Assembly (NCBI RefSeq): GCF_022760965.1 | Contig: NZ_JAKVIJ010000003.1 | Span: forward strand, 222,783 to 286,782 | Reading direction: 5' to 3' | Length of the DNA: 64,000 nt | Source of the DNA: Simplicispira sedimenti | Lineage (GTDB): Bacteria > Pseudomonadota > Gammaproteobacteria > Burkholderiales > Burkholderiaceae_C | In this document: piece after piece, positions 17,792-26,537 of the stretch | Position numbering within the stretch: position 1 is the first letter of the stretch | How the letters are laid out: every line of letters begins with the position of its first letter | Translations under genes and position numbers: made by a program | The notes under the pieces: model-generated | What the model saw: the letters and a program-made list of their open reading frames with translations, nothing else | Databases searched by the model: none | What the model was told of the DNA's origin: nothing

Positions 17792-18229
17792 ATGAATAAA
17801 GCGATAGCAGCTATCATTTTTGTAGTAACTTCCGCCCCTTCATGGGCGCAGATGACGCCCGAAGGCCTCTGGCGCAACGTGGATGACAAGACCGGCGAGG
17901 CCAAGGCCGAGATCCGCATCCAGGCCAATGGTGCGGGTGTGCTGAATGGCACCATCGAAAAGCGCCTGACCAAGGACGCCAAGCCCGAGGACGTGTGCAA
18001 GGAATGCGATGACGATCGCAAGGACAAGCCGCTCCTGGGCCTGGAGATCATCCGTGGCGCCAAGAAGGCCGAGGGCAAGGACGTGTGGGAAGGCGGCAAG
18101 ATTCTCGACCCCGAGAACGGCCGCAACTACACGTTGCGCCTTACGCCCACCGAGGGCGGCAAGAAGCTCGAAGTGCGTGGCTCCTTTGGGCCGTTTGGCC
18201 GCACGCAGACCTGGACCCGGGTGCAGTAA
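17792..18229 (+). CDS. Periplasmic DUF2147 protein
   Basis: 145 residues: a signal peptide (1-19, cleaved after ASWA-type sequence near SAPSWAQ) followed by a ~120-residue DUF2147 beta-rich domain beginning MTPEGLWRNVDDKTGEAKA. Role unknown; members are found next to fatty-acid genes. AAGGAG lies 6 bp before the ATG. Oddity: the first 13 codons, including the start codon region and the hydrophobic core MNKAIAAIIFVVT, are encoded by the right half of the dispersed ~60 bp element seen eight more times in the window. The signal peptide therefore appears to have been recruited from a repeat. Confidence 0.88.
   Translation: MNKAIAAIIFVVTSAPSWAQMTPEGLWRNVDDKTGEAKAEIRIQANGAGVLNGTIEKRLTKDAKPEDVCKECDDDRKDKPLLGLEIIRGAKKAEGKDVWEGGKILDPENGRNYTLRLTPTEGGKKLEVRGSFGPFGRTQTWTRVQ
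17794..17829 (+). repeat. Dispersed element, right half, forming the DUF2147 signal peptide
   Basis: AATAAAGCGATAGCAGCTAT followed by CATTTTTGTAGTAAC matches the right half of the other copies (AAGCG..AGCAGCTATT..TTTTGATAGCA). The left half is not recognisable here, its place being taken by the ribosome-binding site. Plus strand. Confidence 0.7.
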
Positions 18230-18286
18230 GGGCACAGGCCTGGCCTGCGCAGAGCGCGGTCGGGCCATCAACAAGGAACGAAAACC

Positions 18287-20686
18287 ATGTCCCGATTTCA
18301 AGTGAAGAAAGTCGCCGTGCTCGGCGCTGGCGTGATGGGCGCGCAGATTGCTGCGCACCTGGTCAACGTCAAGGTGCCGGTGGTGCTGTTCGACCTGCCG
18401 GCCAAGGAAGGCCCGAAGAACGGCATCGTCACCAAGGCGATCGACAACCTCAAGAAGCTCAAGCCCGCACCGCTGGGTGTGGCGGACGACGCCGCATTGA
18501 TCGGTCAGGCCAACTATGAAGAGCATCTGGAGCAACTGCGCGACTGCGACCTCATCATCGAGGCCATTGCCGAGCGCATGGACTGGAAGCTGGACCTGTA
18601 CAAGAAGATCGCACCCTTCATTGGCGCACAGACCATTGTGGCGTCCAATACCTCGGGCCTGTCGATCACCAAGCTGTCCGAGGCGCTGCCCGACGCGATC
18701 AAGCCGCGTTTCTGCGGCATCCACTTCTTCAACCCGCCGCGCTACATGGCGTTGGTGGAGCTGATCAACACCCCCACGACCGAAGCGCGCTACCTCGACG
18801 CGCTCGAGGCCTTTGTCACCAGCACGCTGGGCAAGGGCGTGGTGCGTGCCAAGGATTCGCCCAACTTCATCGCCAACCGCGTGGGCATCGCCGGCATGCT
18901 GGCCACCATGAAGGAGGTCGAGAACTTCGGCCTGACTTACGACGTGGTCGATGACCTCACCGGCAAGAAGCTGGGCCGCGCATCGAGCGGCACCTTCCGC
19001 ACCGCCGATGTGGTGGGCCTGGACACCATGGCCCACGTCATCAAGACGCTGCAGGACACGCTCTCGGCCGAGACCGACCCCTTCTACGCCAGCTTTGCCA
19101 CGCCCGAAGTGCTCAAGACCCTGCTGGAAATGGGCAACCTGGGCCAGAAGACCAAGGCCGGCTTCTTCAAGAAGGTGGGCCGCGATGTGCTGCGCTTCGA
19201 CCTGGCGAGCAAGGACTATGTGCCCGCAGGCCAGAAGGCCGACGAGGTCTATGCCCGCATGCTCAAGAAGCCCGCAGCCGAGCGCCTGAAGCTCCTGCGC
19301 AACGCCGAAGGCGCGCAAGGCCAGTTCCTGTGGGCCATTCTGCGCAACAGCTTCCACTACGCTGCCGTACACCTGGCTTCGATCGCCGACAACGCCCGCG
19401 ATGTGGACTTCTGCATGCGCTGGGGCTTTGGCATGAAGCAGGGCCCCTTCGAGCTGTGGCAAGAAGCAGGCTGGCTGGAAGTCGCCAAGATGGTCCAGGA
19501 GGACATCGACGCTGGCAAGGCACTGTGCAAGGCGCCCCTGCCCGAGTGGGTGTTCAAGGGCCCCGTGGCCGAGCGCGGCGGTGTGCACCAGCCCGAGGGC
19601 TCGTTCAACCCCACCACCGGCCAGTTCGTGGCCCCGCGCAGCCTGCCCGTGTATGCGCGCCAGCACTTCCCCGAGAGCGTGCTGGGCGCCAACGCACCCA
19701 GCGCCAAGACGGCGGGCACCACGCTGTTCGAGGACGAATCCATTCGCCTGTGGACGCTGGACGAGGCGGTGCTCATCGCCTCCATCAAGACCAAGATGCA
19801 CGCCATTGGCGGCGGCGTGATCGAGGGCCTGCTCAAGGCCCAGGCCATGGCCGAGGAAAGCTACCAGGGTCTGGTGGTCTGGTCGCCGGACGAGATGTTC
19901 TCTGCCGGTGCCGACCTGCAGTCCATGCTGCCCGCCTTCATGATGGGCGGCTCCAAGGCCGTGGAAGGTGCCGAGGCCGAGCTGCAGAAGGCCATGCTGG
20001 CGCTGCGCTACTCCAACGTGCCCGTGGTGTCCGCCATCCGTGGCATCGCCCTGGGCGGTGGCTGTGAGCTGGCCATCTATTCCAGCAAGCGCGTGGCGGC
20101 CATGGAAAGCTACATCGGCCTGGTCGAAGTGGGCGTGGGCCTGGTGCCCGGCGCGGGCGGCCTGACCTACATCGCCCGCCGTGCCGCCGAGAACATGGCC
20201 TTGTCCACCTCCAAGGACGTACTGCCCTTCCTGACCGAAGGCTTCACCGCCGCGGCCATGGCCAAGGTGGGCACCAGTGCGCTGGAGTCGCGCAAGCTCG
20301 GCTACCTGCTGGAGAGCGACGTGGTTGTGGCGCACAAGGACGAGCTGCTGTTCGTTGCCATCAACGAAGCCAAGGCCATGTTTGCCAGCGGCTACCGTGC
20401 ACCGCACAAGCGCCTGTTCCCCGTGGCCGGTCGCAGCGGCATTGCCACCATCAAGGCGCAGCTGGTCAACATGCGTGACGGCGGCTTCATCAGCGCGCAC
20501 GACTTCCACATTGCCAGCCTGATCGCGGGTGTGGTGTGTGGCGGCGAGGTCGAGGCCGGGACCTTGGTGAACGAGGAATACCTCATGGCGCTGGAGCGCA
20601 AGGCCTTCTGCAGCCTGCTCGACCACCCCAAGACCCAGGAACGCATCATGGGCATGCTGTCCACCGGCAAACCGGTTCGCAACTGA
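18287..20686 (+). CDS. 3-hydroxyacyl-CoA dehydrogenase / enoyl-CoA hydratase fusion (FadN-like)
   Basis: 799 residues. The dehydrogenase comes first: NAD-binding VLGAGVMGAQIAAHL at 9-24, NTSGLSI and the catalytic His/Glu region CGIHFFNPPRYMALVELI near 140. A crotonase domain follows at about 500-730, with RGIALGGGCELAIYS forming the oxyanion hole and GLVEVGVGLVPGAGG after it. This domain order is that of Bacillus FadN rather than FadB/FadJ, where the hydratase is N-terminal. It carries out steps two and three of beta-oxidation. AAGGAA precedes the ATG. It is followed after 1 bp by a DUF4442 gene and then thiolase. Confidence 0.93.
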   Translation: MSRFQVKKVAVLGAGVMGAQIAAHLVNVKVPVVLFDLPAKEGPKNGIVTKAIDNLKKLKPAPLGVADDAALIGQANYEEHLEQLRDCDLIIEAIAERMDWKLDLYKKIAPFIGAQTIVASNTSGLSITKLSEALPDAIKPRFCGIHFFNPPRYMALVELINTPTTEARYLDALEAFVTSTLGKGVVRAKDSPNFIANRVGIAGMLATMKEVENFGLTYDVVDDLTGKKLGRASSGTFRTADVVGLDTMAHVIKTLQDTLSAETDPFYASFATPEVLKTLLEMGNLGQKTKAGFFKKVGRDVLRFDLASKDYVPAGQKADEVYARMLKKPAAERLKLLRNAEGAQGQFLWAILRNSFHYAAVHLASIADNARDVDFCMRWGFGMKQGPFELWQEAGWLEVAKMVQEDIDAGKALCKAPLPEWVFKGPVAERGGVHQPEGSFNPTTGQFVAPRSLPVYARQHFPESVLGANAPSAKTAGTTLFEDESIRLWTLDEAVLIASIKTKMHAIGGGVIEGLLKAQAMAEESYQGLVVWSPDEMFSAGADLQSMLPAFMMGGSKAVEGAEAELQKAMLALRYSNVPVVSAIRGIALGGGCELAIYSSKRVAAMESYIGLVEVGVGLVPGAGGLTYIARRAAENMALSTSKDVLPFLTEGFTAAAMAKVGTSALESRKLGYLLESDVVVAHKDELLFVAINEAKAMFASGYRAPHKRLFPVAGRSGIATIKAQLVNMRDGGFISAHDFHIASLIAGVVCGGEVEAGTLVNEEYLMALERKAFCSLLDHPKTQERIMGMLSTGKPVRN

Positions 20687-20687
20687 C

Positions 20688-21248
20688 ATGAGCGCTGCAG
20701 CCACCCCTTCCACCGCGCGGCCCAACCGGCTGGCCCGCACCATGGGCCAGCTCGACCGGGTGCCCGCCGCAGTGCGGCCCTGGGCGCGCAACCTGGTGCT
20801 GCGCCGCGCCGTGCCCTTCACCGGCACGGCAGGCCTGCAGTACCTTGAGCTGACGCCCCAGCGCGTGGAAGTGGCCGTGGCCAACCAGCGCCGGGTGCAG
20901 AACCACATCCACGGCGTGCACGCCGCCGCCATGACGCTGCTGGCCGAGACGGCCACCGGCATGGTGGTGGGCATGAACGTGCGCGACGACTGCCTGCCCC
21001 TGGCCAAGGAGCTGCGTGTGGCCTTCAAGCGGCGTGCCCAGGGCGCCCTGCGCGCAGTGGCCACGCTCACCGATGAGCAGCGCACGCTCATGCAGCAAAG
21101 CGACAAAGGCGAAGTCACCGTGGCCGTGCAGGTGAGCGACGAATCCGGCGCGCAGCCCATTGAGTGCGAATTCATCTGGGCCTGGGTGCCCGCCAGCAAG
21201 AGCAAAACCAGTGCCCCGGCGGCCCCTGCCGCCACACCCCAAAGGTAA
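20688..21248 (+). CDS. DUF4442 hotdog-fold protein, probable acyl-CoA thioesterase
   Basis: 186 residues. The core (about 60-170) has the DUF4442/hotdog pattern: NQRRVQNHIHGVHAAAMTLL with the conserved Asn/His, then TGMVVGMNVRDDCLPLAKEL and EVTVAVQVSDESG strands. The last ~20 residues are an Ala/Pro/Ser/Lys tail. Proteins like this hydrolyse or bind acyl-CoA, but activity is not shown by the sequence. It begins 1 bp after the stop of the FadN-like gene and ends 10 bp before the thiolase start, so it belongs to the same operon. Confidence 0.85.
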   Translation: MSAAATPSTARPNRLARTMGQLDRVPAAVRPWARNLVLRRAVPFTGTAGLQYLELTPQRVEVAVANQRRVQNHIHGVHAAAMTLLAETATGMVVGMNVRDDCLPLAKELRVAFKRRAQGALRAVATLTDEQRTLMQQSDKGEVTVAVQVSDESGAQPIECEFIWAWVPASKSKTSAPAAPAATPQR

Positions 21249-21258
21249 GGATCCCATC

Positions 21259-22452
21259 ATGAAACAAGTCCAAGACGCCTACATCGTTGCCGCCACGCGC
21301 ACGCCCATCGGGCGTTCGGGCCGCGGCTATTTCCGCAACACCCGTCCTGACGAGCTGCTGGTCGCCGCCATCAAGAGCGCCATGCTGCAAGTCCCCACGC
21401 TGGACCCCAAGGCGATCGAAGACGCCATCATCGGCTGCTCCTTCCCCGAAGGCGAGCAGGGCATGAACATGGCACGTATCGCCACCGGCCTGGCATTCAG
21501 CCACCCGGTGGGCGGCGTCACCGTCAACCGTTTCTGTGCTTCGGGCGTCACGGCCATCCAGATGGCCGCCGACCGCATCCGCGTGGGCGAGGCCGACGTG
21601 ATGATCGCCGGTGGTGCCGAGTCCATGAGCATGGTGCCCATGGGTGGTGGCAAGCCCTCGTTCAATCCCGAGGTGTTCGCCAAGGACGAGAACGTCGGCA
21701 TTGCCTACGGCATGGGCCTGACGGCCGAGAAGGTGGCCCAGCAGTGGAAGGTGACGCGCGAGATGCAGGACGCCTTCGCGCTGGAGTCGCACATGCGCGC
21801 CATCAAGGCGCAGCAGGCGGGCGAATTCACCGACGAAATCACCCCCATCGAAGTGCTGGAGCGCGTGCCCAACCTGGCCACCGGGGAAGTCATCACCAAG
21901 ACCCGCACCGTGAACCTGGACGAAGGCCCCCGCCCCGACACCTCGCTCGAAGGCCTGGCCAAGCTCCGGCCCGTGTTCGCCGCGCGCGGCAGCGTGACGG
22001 CCGGCAACAGCTCGCAGACCAGTGACGGCGCAGGTGCGCTGATCCTGGCCAGCGAGAAGGCCGTCAAACAGTTCGGCCTCACGCCGCTGGCGCGCTTCGT
22101 GAGCTACGCCGCACGCGGCGTGCCGCCCGAAATCATGGGTATCGGCCCCATCGAGGCCATTCCCGCCGCGCTGCGCTACGCCGGCCTCAAGAGCGAGGAC
22201 ATCGGCTGGTACGAGCTGAACGAAGCCTTTGCCGCCCAGTCGCTTGCCGTGGTCAACACCCTGGGCCTGGACCCCGCCAAGGTCAACCCCATGGGCGGCG
22301 CCATCGCCCTGGGCCACCCGCTGGGCGCCACCGGCGCCATCCGCGCCGCCACCGTGGTGCACGCACTGCGCCGCCACAAGCTGAAGTACGGCATGGTCAC
22401 GATGTGCGTGGGAACAGGCCAAGGCGCCGCAGGAATTTTTGAAGCGGTTTAA
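21259..22452 (+). CDS. Acetyl-CoA C-acyltransferase (thiolase, FadA type)
   Basis: 397 residues. Cleaves 3-ketoacyl-CoA with CoA, the last beta-oxidation step. Nucleophile Cys in VNRFCASGVTAIQMAADRI near residue 93, the NEAFAAQSLAVV His/Asn region, and the C-terminal GGAIALGHPLGATGAI and CVGTGQGAAG motifs with the second catalytic Cys/His. The start at ATG 21259 is chosen because the MKQVQDAYIVAATRTPIG opening is that of the family, whereas a longer reading overlaps the DUF4442 gene. Last gene of the core operon; a long hairpin repeat follows. Confidence 0.95.
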   Translation: MKQVQDAYIVAATRTPIGRSGRGYFRNTRPDELLVAAIKSAMLQVPTLDPKAIEDAIIGCSFPEGEQGMNMARIATGLAFSHPVGGVTVNRFCASGVTAIQMAADRIRVGEADVMIAGGAESMSMVPMGGGKPSFNPEVFAKDENVGIAYGMGLTAEKVAQQWKVTREMQDAFALESHMRAIKAQQAGEFTDEITPIEVLERVPNLATGEVITKTRTVNLDEGPRPDTSLEGLAKLRPVFAARGSVTAGNSSQTSDGAGALILASEKAVKQFGLTPLARFVSYAARGVPPEIMGIGPIEAIPAALRYAGLKSEDIGWYELNEAFAAQSLAVVNTLGLDPAKVNPMGGAIALGHPLGATGAIRAATVVHALRRHKLKYGMVTMCVGTGQGAAGIFEAV

Positions 22453-22482
22453 CTGGCTACTGCGCGGGTCATCTGCGTCGTT

Positions 22483-22544
22483 GGGCGGTGCTCGGAATCC
22501 TCACGTACCGCAAGTACGTTCCGGTTCCTGTGCTCCGTCCGCCT
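22483..22544. repeat. Long interrupted inverted repeat after the thiolase gene
   Basis: Nested arms pair around CGCAA: GTAC (22505-22508) with GTAC (22514-22517), CGGAA (22493-22497) with TTCCG (22519-22523), GGCGG (22484-22488) with CCGCC (22539-22543). The element begins 30 bp after the thiolase stop and may end the operon transcript. No U-tract follows. I recall similar GTAC-centred repeats from other Burkholderiales but cannot verify that here. Confidence 0.55.
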
Positions 22545-22677
22545 AGCAGCTGATCCCGCTCGCTACGCCCTTGAGGGCAGGGTATGAACACTCTCAAGGG
22601 CTGAGGGGAGCTACCTGCTCCTCCATGGTTTCTGGCATCAAACCGGCGCAGAACGGTGTGACACAAGGAGACACAGC

Positions 22678-23550
22678 ATGAACAAACAGACCTTGCGGGT
22701 CGATGAAGGCGTCAGCGTGGCGCTGTGCGTGTTCGAGCCCGAGGGCACAGCGCGCGCCAGCGTGGTCATCGGCGGGGCCATGGGGGTGCGGCAGGACTAC
22801 TACGCATCGTTCGCCCAGTGGCTGGCGCAGCAGGGCTTTCGCGTCACCACGTTCGATTACCGGGGTCATGGCGATTCGCTCGTCGGCCCCATGCGCGAGG
22901 TGCGCGCCGACCTGTTCGACTGGGCGCGTGACTACGAGGCCGTGATTGCGGCGGCCCGCGCGGCGCTGCCTGAACAACCTTTGTACCTGCTGGGCCACAG
23001 CCTGGGCGCGCAACTGCCCGGCCTGCTGCGCAACCCCGGCCAGGTGGACGGCCTGCTCAGCGTGGCGGCCGGCAGCGGCTACTGGCGCGACAACGCCCCG
23101 CGCCTCAAGCGCATGGTGCCGTACTTCTGGTGGGTGCTGGTGCCGCTGGCTACTCGCCTGTGCGGCTACTTCCCTGGCCGCAAGCTGCGCAAAGTGGGCG
23201 ACCTGCCTGCCGGCGTGATCCTGCAATGGCGCCGCTGGTGCCTGAACCCCACCTACAGCGTGGGCGCCGAGGGCCCCGAGGTGGCACAGCGCTATGGCGC
23301 AGTGCGCTTTCCGGTGCTGGCGCTGTCGATGAGCGACGACGAACTGATGACGCTGCGCGGCACGCAGGCCCTCGTCAACCTCTACAGCAACGCGCCCACG
23401 CGCGTCGAGCGCATCGCACCGCAGGACGTGAAGGCGCTGCGCATCGGGCATTTCGGGTTTTTCCGCGAGCAGTTCCGCCAAAGCCTGTGGCCGCGTGCGG
23501 CGGCCGACCTGGCGGCGCTGGCTCGCCCGGCGGCGCAGTCACCGGCATGA
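22678..23550 (+). CDS. Alpha/beta hydrolase
   Basis: 290 residues. Nucleophile elbow GHSLGAQLPG (Ser near residue 107), an RGHGDS loop at ~63 shaping the oxyanion site, an acidic residue in MSDDELMT, and the catalytic His in IGHFGFFRE near the end. No signal peptide, so cytoplasmic. AAGGAG is placed 8 bp before the ATG. It starts a second run of fatty-acid genes with the thioesterase 36 bp downstream, so a short-chain ester, lactone or acyl-thioester substrate is plausible but not shown. Confidence 0.85.
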   Translation: MNKQTLRVDEGVSVALCVFEPEGTARASVVIGGAMGVRQDYYASFAQWLAQQGFRVTTFDYRGHGDSLVGPMREVRADLFDWARDYEAVIAAARAALPEQPLYLLGHSLGAQLPGLLRNPGQVDGLLSVAAGSGYWRDNAPRLKRMVPYFWWVLVPLATRLCGYFPGRKLRKVGDLPAGVILQWRRWCLNPTYSVGAEGPEVAQRYGAVRFPVLALSMSDDELMTLRGTQALVNLYSNAPTRVERIAPQDVKALRIGHFGFFREQFRQSLWPRAAADLAALARPAAQSPA

Positions 23551-23586
23551 CGGTGGGACGGCGCATTTCACGGCACACTCGGCACC

Positions 23587-24411
23587 ATGACGACACCCCA
23601 TTCCTTTGATCAGGCCCTGGTGCTCGACACCTTGGCCGAGGGCCACTACCGGGGCCAGACACACCCAGCCTACTGGAACATGGTCGGGCCCTTTGGCGGC
23701 ATCACCGCGGCCACGGCGCTGCGCGCCATCCTGCTGCATCCCCGCTTGTTGGGTGAGCCCCTGTCGCTCACGGTCAACTACGCCGGGGCGCCCACCACCG
23801 GGCCGTTCACGGTTGATGCGACTCCGGTGCGCACCAACCGTTCGACCCAGCACTGGAACGTGTCCATCGTGCAGACCGGTGCCGACGGCGAGCCCGTGGT
23901 CACCACCACGGCCACGGCGGTCACGGCGGCGCGCCGCGACACCTGGAGCCTGGCCGACATGCCCATGCCCGAGGTGCCCCGGCCCGACACGCTGCAGCCC
24001 GTGCCGCCGGTGCCGGGCGTCGAATGGTTCAACCGTTACGACCTGCGGCCCGTGGCCGGTGCCTTGCCCCGGCAGTGGAACGGCCAGGGCGACAGCAGCC
24101 TCACGCAGCTGTGGATGCGCAACACGCCCGAGCGTGTGCTTGACTTCTGTGGGCTGGCGGCGCTGGCCGACGTGTTCTTTCCGCGCGTATGGCTGCGCCG
24201 CGCCGTGCATGTGCCCGCAGGCACCGTGTCCATCACGGTGTACTTCCATGCCAGCGCGCCGCAACTGCAGGCCACGGGCACGGGCTATGTGCTGGGCCAG
24301 GCGCGCGCGCAGGAGTTTCGCAACGGCTTTTTCGACCAGACCGCCCAGCTGTGGAACGAGGCGGGCACCATGCTCGCCACCAGCCACCAGATCGTCTATT
24401 ACAAAGAATAA
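23587..24411 (+). CDS. Acyl-CoA thioesterase, double-hotdog family
   Basis: 274 residues, the length of TesB-like double-hotdog enzymes. The N-terminal half has GHYRGQTHPAYWNMVGPFGG and ITAATALRAILLHP, the C-terminal half DSSLTQLWMRNTPERVLDF and a final QLWNEAGTMLATSHQIVYYK strand, in the pattern of thioesterase family 4HBT_3. It hydrolyses acyl-CoA to free acid and CoA in the cytoplasm; chain length unknown. It sits between the hydrolase and an enoyl-CoA hydratase with 28-36 bp gaps, so it is probably co-transcribed. Confidence 0.85.
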   Translation: MTTPHSFDQALVLDTLAEGHYRGQTHPAYWNMVGPFGGITAATALRAILLHPRLLGEPLSLTVNYAGAPTTGPFTVDATPVRTNRSTQHWNVSIVQTGADGEPVVTTTATAVTAARRDTWSLADMPMPEVPRPDTLQPVPPVPGVEWFNRYDLRPVAGALPRQWNGQGDSSLTQLWMRNTPERVLDFCGLAALADVFFPRVWLRRAVHVPAGTVSITVYFHASAPQLQATGTGYVLGQARAQEFRNGFFDQTAQLWNEAGTMLATSHQIVYYKE

Positions 24412-24439
24412 GGCCAGCGCGCCCTCGCAAGGATTTCCC

Positions 24440-25216
24440 ATGAGCGAACCGCAGAACGACATCCTCGTGCACGCCGATGCAGGCGTCATGACCCTGACCT
24501 TCCACCGTGTGGACAAGAAGAACTCCATCACCCGCGCCATGTATGCGGCGCTGGCCGATGCGCTGGAAGCTGCTGCGCAGGACGCCAGCGTGCGCGTGGT
24601 GGTGCTGCAGGGCGACCCCACGGTCTTCAGCGCGGGCAACGATATTGGCGACTTTCTGCAGCAGCCGCCGTCCTCGCAGGATTCGCCGGTGTTCCGCTTC
24701 CTGCGCGCCATCGCCAGCTTCCCCAAGCCGGTGATCGCCGCCGTGTGCGGCCCGGCCGTGGGCATCGGTACGACCATGCTGTTCCACTGTGACCTGGTCT
24801 ATGCGGGGGACAACGCAGCCTTCTCCATGCCCTTCGTGAACCTGGGCCTGTGCCCCGAGGCTGCGTCCAGCCTGCTGGCGCCGCAGTTGCTGGGCTACCA
24901 CCGTGCCGCAGAGGCACTGCTGCTGGGCGAGCCCTTCATGGCCGAGGCAGCGCTGGAGGTCGGGCTGGTCAACCGCGTGGTGCCGCCCACCGAATGCAAC
25001 GCCGTGGCGCAAGCGCAGGCGCGCAAGCTCGCGGGCAAACCACTGTCTTCGCTGGTCGAGACCAAACGCCTGATGAAGCTGGGCCAGACCGCCCCCGTGC
25101 TCGAACGCATGGCCATCGAGGGGGACAGCTTCGGGCGCATGCTGGGCGAACCCGCTGCCCGTGAAGCCTTCACCGCGTTCATGCAGAAGCGCAAGCCAGA
25201 CTTCAGCCAGTGCTGA
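24440..25216 (+). CDS. Enoyl-CoA hydratase/isomerase
   Basis: 258 residues, a single crotonase domain. Oxyanion hole residues in VFSAGNDIGDFLQ (about 62-75) and CGPAVGIGTTML (about 105-116). The usual first catalytic Glu position is in the FVNLGLCPEAASS region. The final residues KRKPDFSQC resemble the ending of the related enzyme at 27233. Start ATG 24440 follows AAGGA; a long in-frame extension upstream runs over the thioesterase gene in another frame and is rejected. It acts on unsaturated acyl-CoA intermediates. Confidence 0.9.
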   Translation: MSEPQNDILVHADAGVMTLTFHRVDKKNSITRAMYAALADALEAAAQDASVRVVVLQGDPTVFSAGNDIGDFLQQPPSSQDSPVFRFLRAIASFPKPVIAAVCGPAVGIGTTMLFHCDLVYAGDNAAFSMPFVNLGLCPEAASSLLAPQLLGYHRAAEALLLGEPFMAEAALEVGLVNRVVPPTECNAVAQAQARKLAGKPLSSLVETKRLMKLGQTAPVLERMAIEGDSFGRMLGEPAAREAFTAFMQKRKPDFSQC

Positions 25217-25230
25217 ATCAGTCATTCAAG

Positions 25231-25291
25231 GAAAATTGGCCGTTTGCGCCCGCCAATAAAGCGTAAGCAGCTATTAAAATAATAGCAATTG
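25231..25291 (+). repeat. Dispersed ~60 bp element, intergenic copy
   Basis: GAAAATTGGCCGTTTGCGC then CCAATAAAGCGTAAGCAGCT and ATTAAAATAATAGCAATTG. Complete copy between an enoyl-CoA hydratase and yigI, starting 15 bp after the stop. Plus strand. Confidence 0.75.
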
Positions 25292-25318
25292 CAGCACCGG
25301 GCACAAGCCAATACCTCC

Positions 25319-25801
25319 ATGACCAAATCCACCGCCACCCCGCCGCCGTTCGAGCCCGAGTTCATCGCCGGGCTCAAGACGATCTTCGAGGAACGTATCG
25401 TGTTCAATCAGGTGCTGGGGCTCAAGATTGTCCGCATGGAGGCCGAGCGCGTGGCGGGTCGCATCGAGATGAAGCCCGAGCTGATCGGGCACTTCGCGCA
25501 CAACCGTATCCACGGCGGTGTCATCAGCGCCGGGCTCGACGCCATGGGCGGCCTGGCGGTGATGGCCGCCATCGGCGCGCGCCACATGGACGAAGAGCCC
25601 CTGCAGCGCCTGCACCGCTTTGCCAAGCTGGGCACCATCGATTTGCGCATCGACTACCTGCGCCCTGGCATCGGCACGCACTTTGAGCTGCGCGCCGAAG
25701 TGCTGCGCCTGGGCTCGCGCGTGGCCACCACGCGCATGGAGTTTCTGGGCGCCGACGGCAAACTGCTGTCTTCGGGCGCAGCGGCGTACATCGTGTCCTG
25801 A
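25319..25801 (+). CDS. yigI: YigI-like hotdog thioesterase
   Basis: 160 residues from ATG 25319. The HGGVISAGLDAMGGLAVM helix with the catalytic-site Asp/Gly, and RFAKLGTIDLRIDYLRPG followed by F-LRAEVLRLGSRVATTRME, match E. coli YigI, a PaaI-fold acyl-CoA thioesterase-like protein. The N-terminal 15 residues are Thr/Pro-rich. It follows a dispersed element and precedes a bactofilin gene. Its physiological substrate is not known; in this setting a fatty acyl-CoA is likely. Confidence 0.85.
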   Translation: MTKSTATPPPFEPEFIAGLKTIFEERIVFNQVLGLKIVRMEAERVAGRIEMKPELIGHFAHNRIHGGVISAGLDAMGGLAVMAAIGARHMDEEPLQRLHRFAKLGTIDLRIDYLRPGIGTHFELRAEVLRLGSRVATTRMEFLGADGKLLSSGAAAYIVS

Positions 25802-25939
25802 CCCCGCCACAACTGTATGGGGCTGCAAGCGTTGCAAGCGCATGCAACGCCTGAACCACCTGGTTACCGATCTTGCGCAATGCGCGGTGTTTTACCAGTG
25901 CGTGGCTTCTAGGATGGACTTTTGTCCCAAGGAGAAACG

Positions 25940-26479
25940 ATGGCTGTGCAAAACCCCTTCTTCGGCAGGCGCGAACCCGACGCCCTGGCCCCCCGCTCAC
26001 CCTCTGCGGCGCAGCCGCACCACCACAGCAATGGGGTGGCGCCATCCACCAGCGCGCCAACAGCGACTGCGCCGGTGGCCAGCAGCGCCCCCAAAAGCAG
26101 CACGGAACCCGTGGGCAGCAAGCTCACGGTAGGCCCCAACATCAAGCTCAAGGGGGTGGAGATCACCGACTGCGACACCTTGGTGGTGGAGGGCACGGTC
26201 GAGGCCACCATGGATTCGCGCGTGATCCAGATCGCCGAGCAGGGCGCATTCCGTGGCGCCGCAGAGATCGATATTGCCGAGATCCGGGGCGAGTTCAGCG
26301 GCACGCTCACGGCACGCCACAAGCTCGTGATCCACGGCACCGGCAAGGTCAGCGGCAAGGTGCGCTATGGCAAGCTGGTGATCGAGGAGGGCGGCCAGCT
26401 CAGCGGCGAGGTGGAAATGGGCACGGGCGCTGCCTTGACCCGCGCCCGGCCCGAGCCTGCCAGCGCCCTGGCCGCATGA
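25940..26479 (+). CDS. Bactofilin (polymer-forming cytoskeletal protein)
   Basis: 179 residues. A ~60-residue Pro/Ser/Ala-rich, probably disordered N-terminus is followed by a bactofilin beta-helix (about 65-165) with the repeating hydrophobic pattern LTVGPNIKLKGVEITDCDTL, VVEGTVEATM, IAEQGAFRGAAEIDIAEIRG and FSGTLTARHKLVIHGTGKV. Bactofilins self-assemble into filaments on the inner membrane that place cell-wall enzymes or polar structures. Strong AAGGAG before ATG 25940. It is out of place functionally among fatty-acid genes and probably transcribed on its own. Confidence 0.92.
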   Translation: MAVQNPFFGRREPDALAPRSPSAAQPHHHSNGVAPSTSAPTATAPVASSAPKSSTEPVGSKLTVGPNIKLKGVEITDCDTLVVEGTVEATMDSRVIQIAEQGAFRGAAEIDIAEIRGEFSGTLTARHKLVIHGTGKVSGKVRYGKLVIEEGGQLSGEVEMGTGAALTRARPEPASALAA

Positions 26480-26537
26480 CGGGTTTTTGCCAAGCATTTG
26501 CTTGCTGAAATCCTGAAACCCGGCTAAGGTGCCGGGC

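Noticed and set aside
17840..21235. A 1131-codon open frame on the minus strand
   Set aside because: It is the antisense shadow of the FadN-like, DUF4442 and DUF2147 genes, with the His/Gly/Ala-rich composition typical of antisense frames in GC-rich DNA.
23606..24439. N-terminal extension of the enoyl-CoA hydratase
   Set aside because: Reads the thioesterase gene in the wrong frame; the true start at ATG 24440 has a ribosome-binding site.
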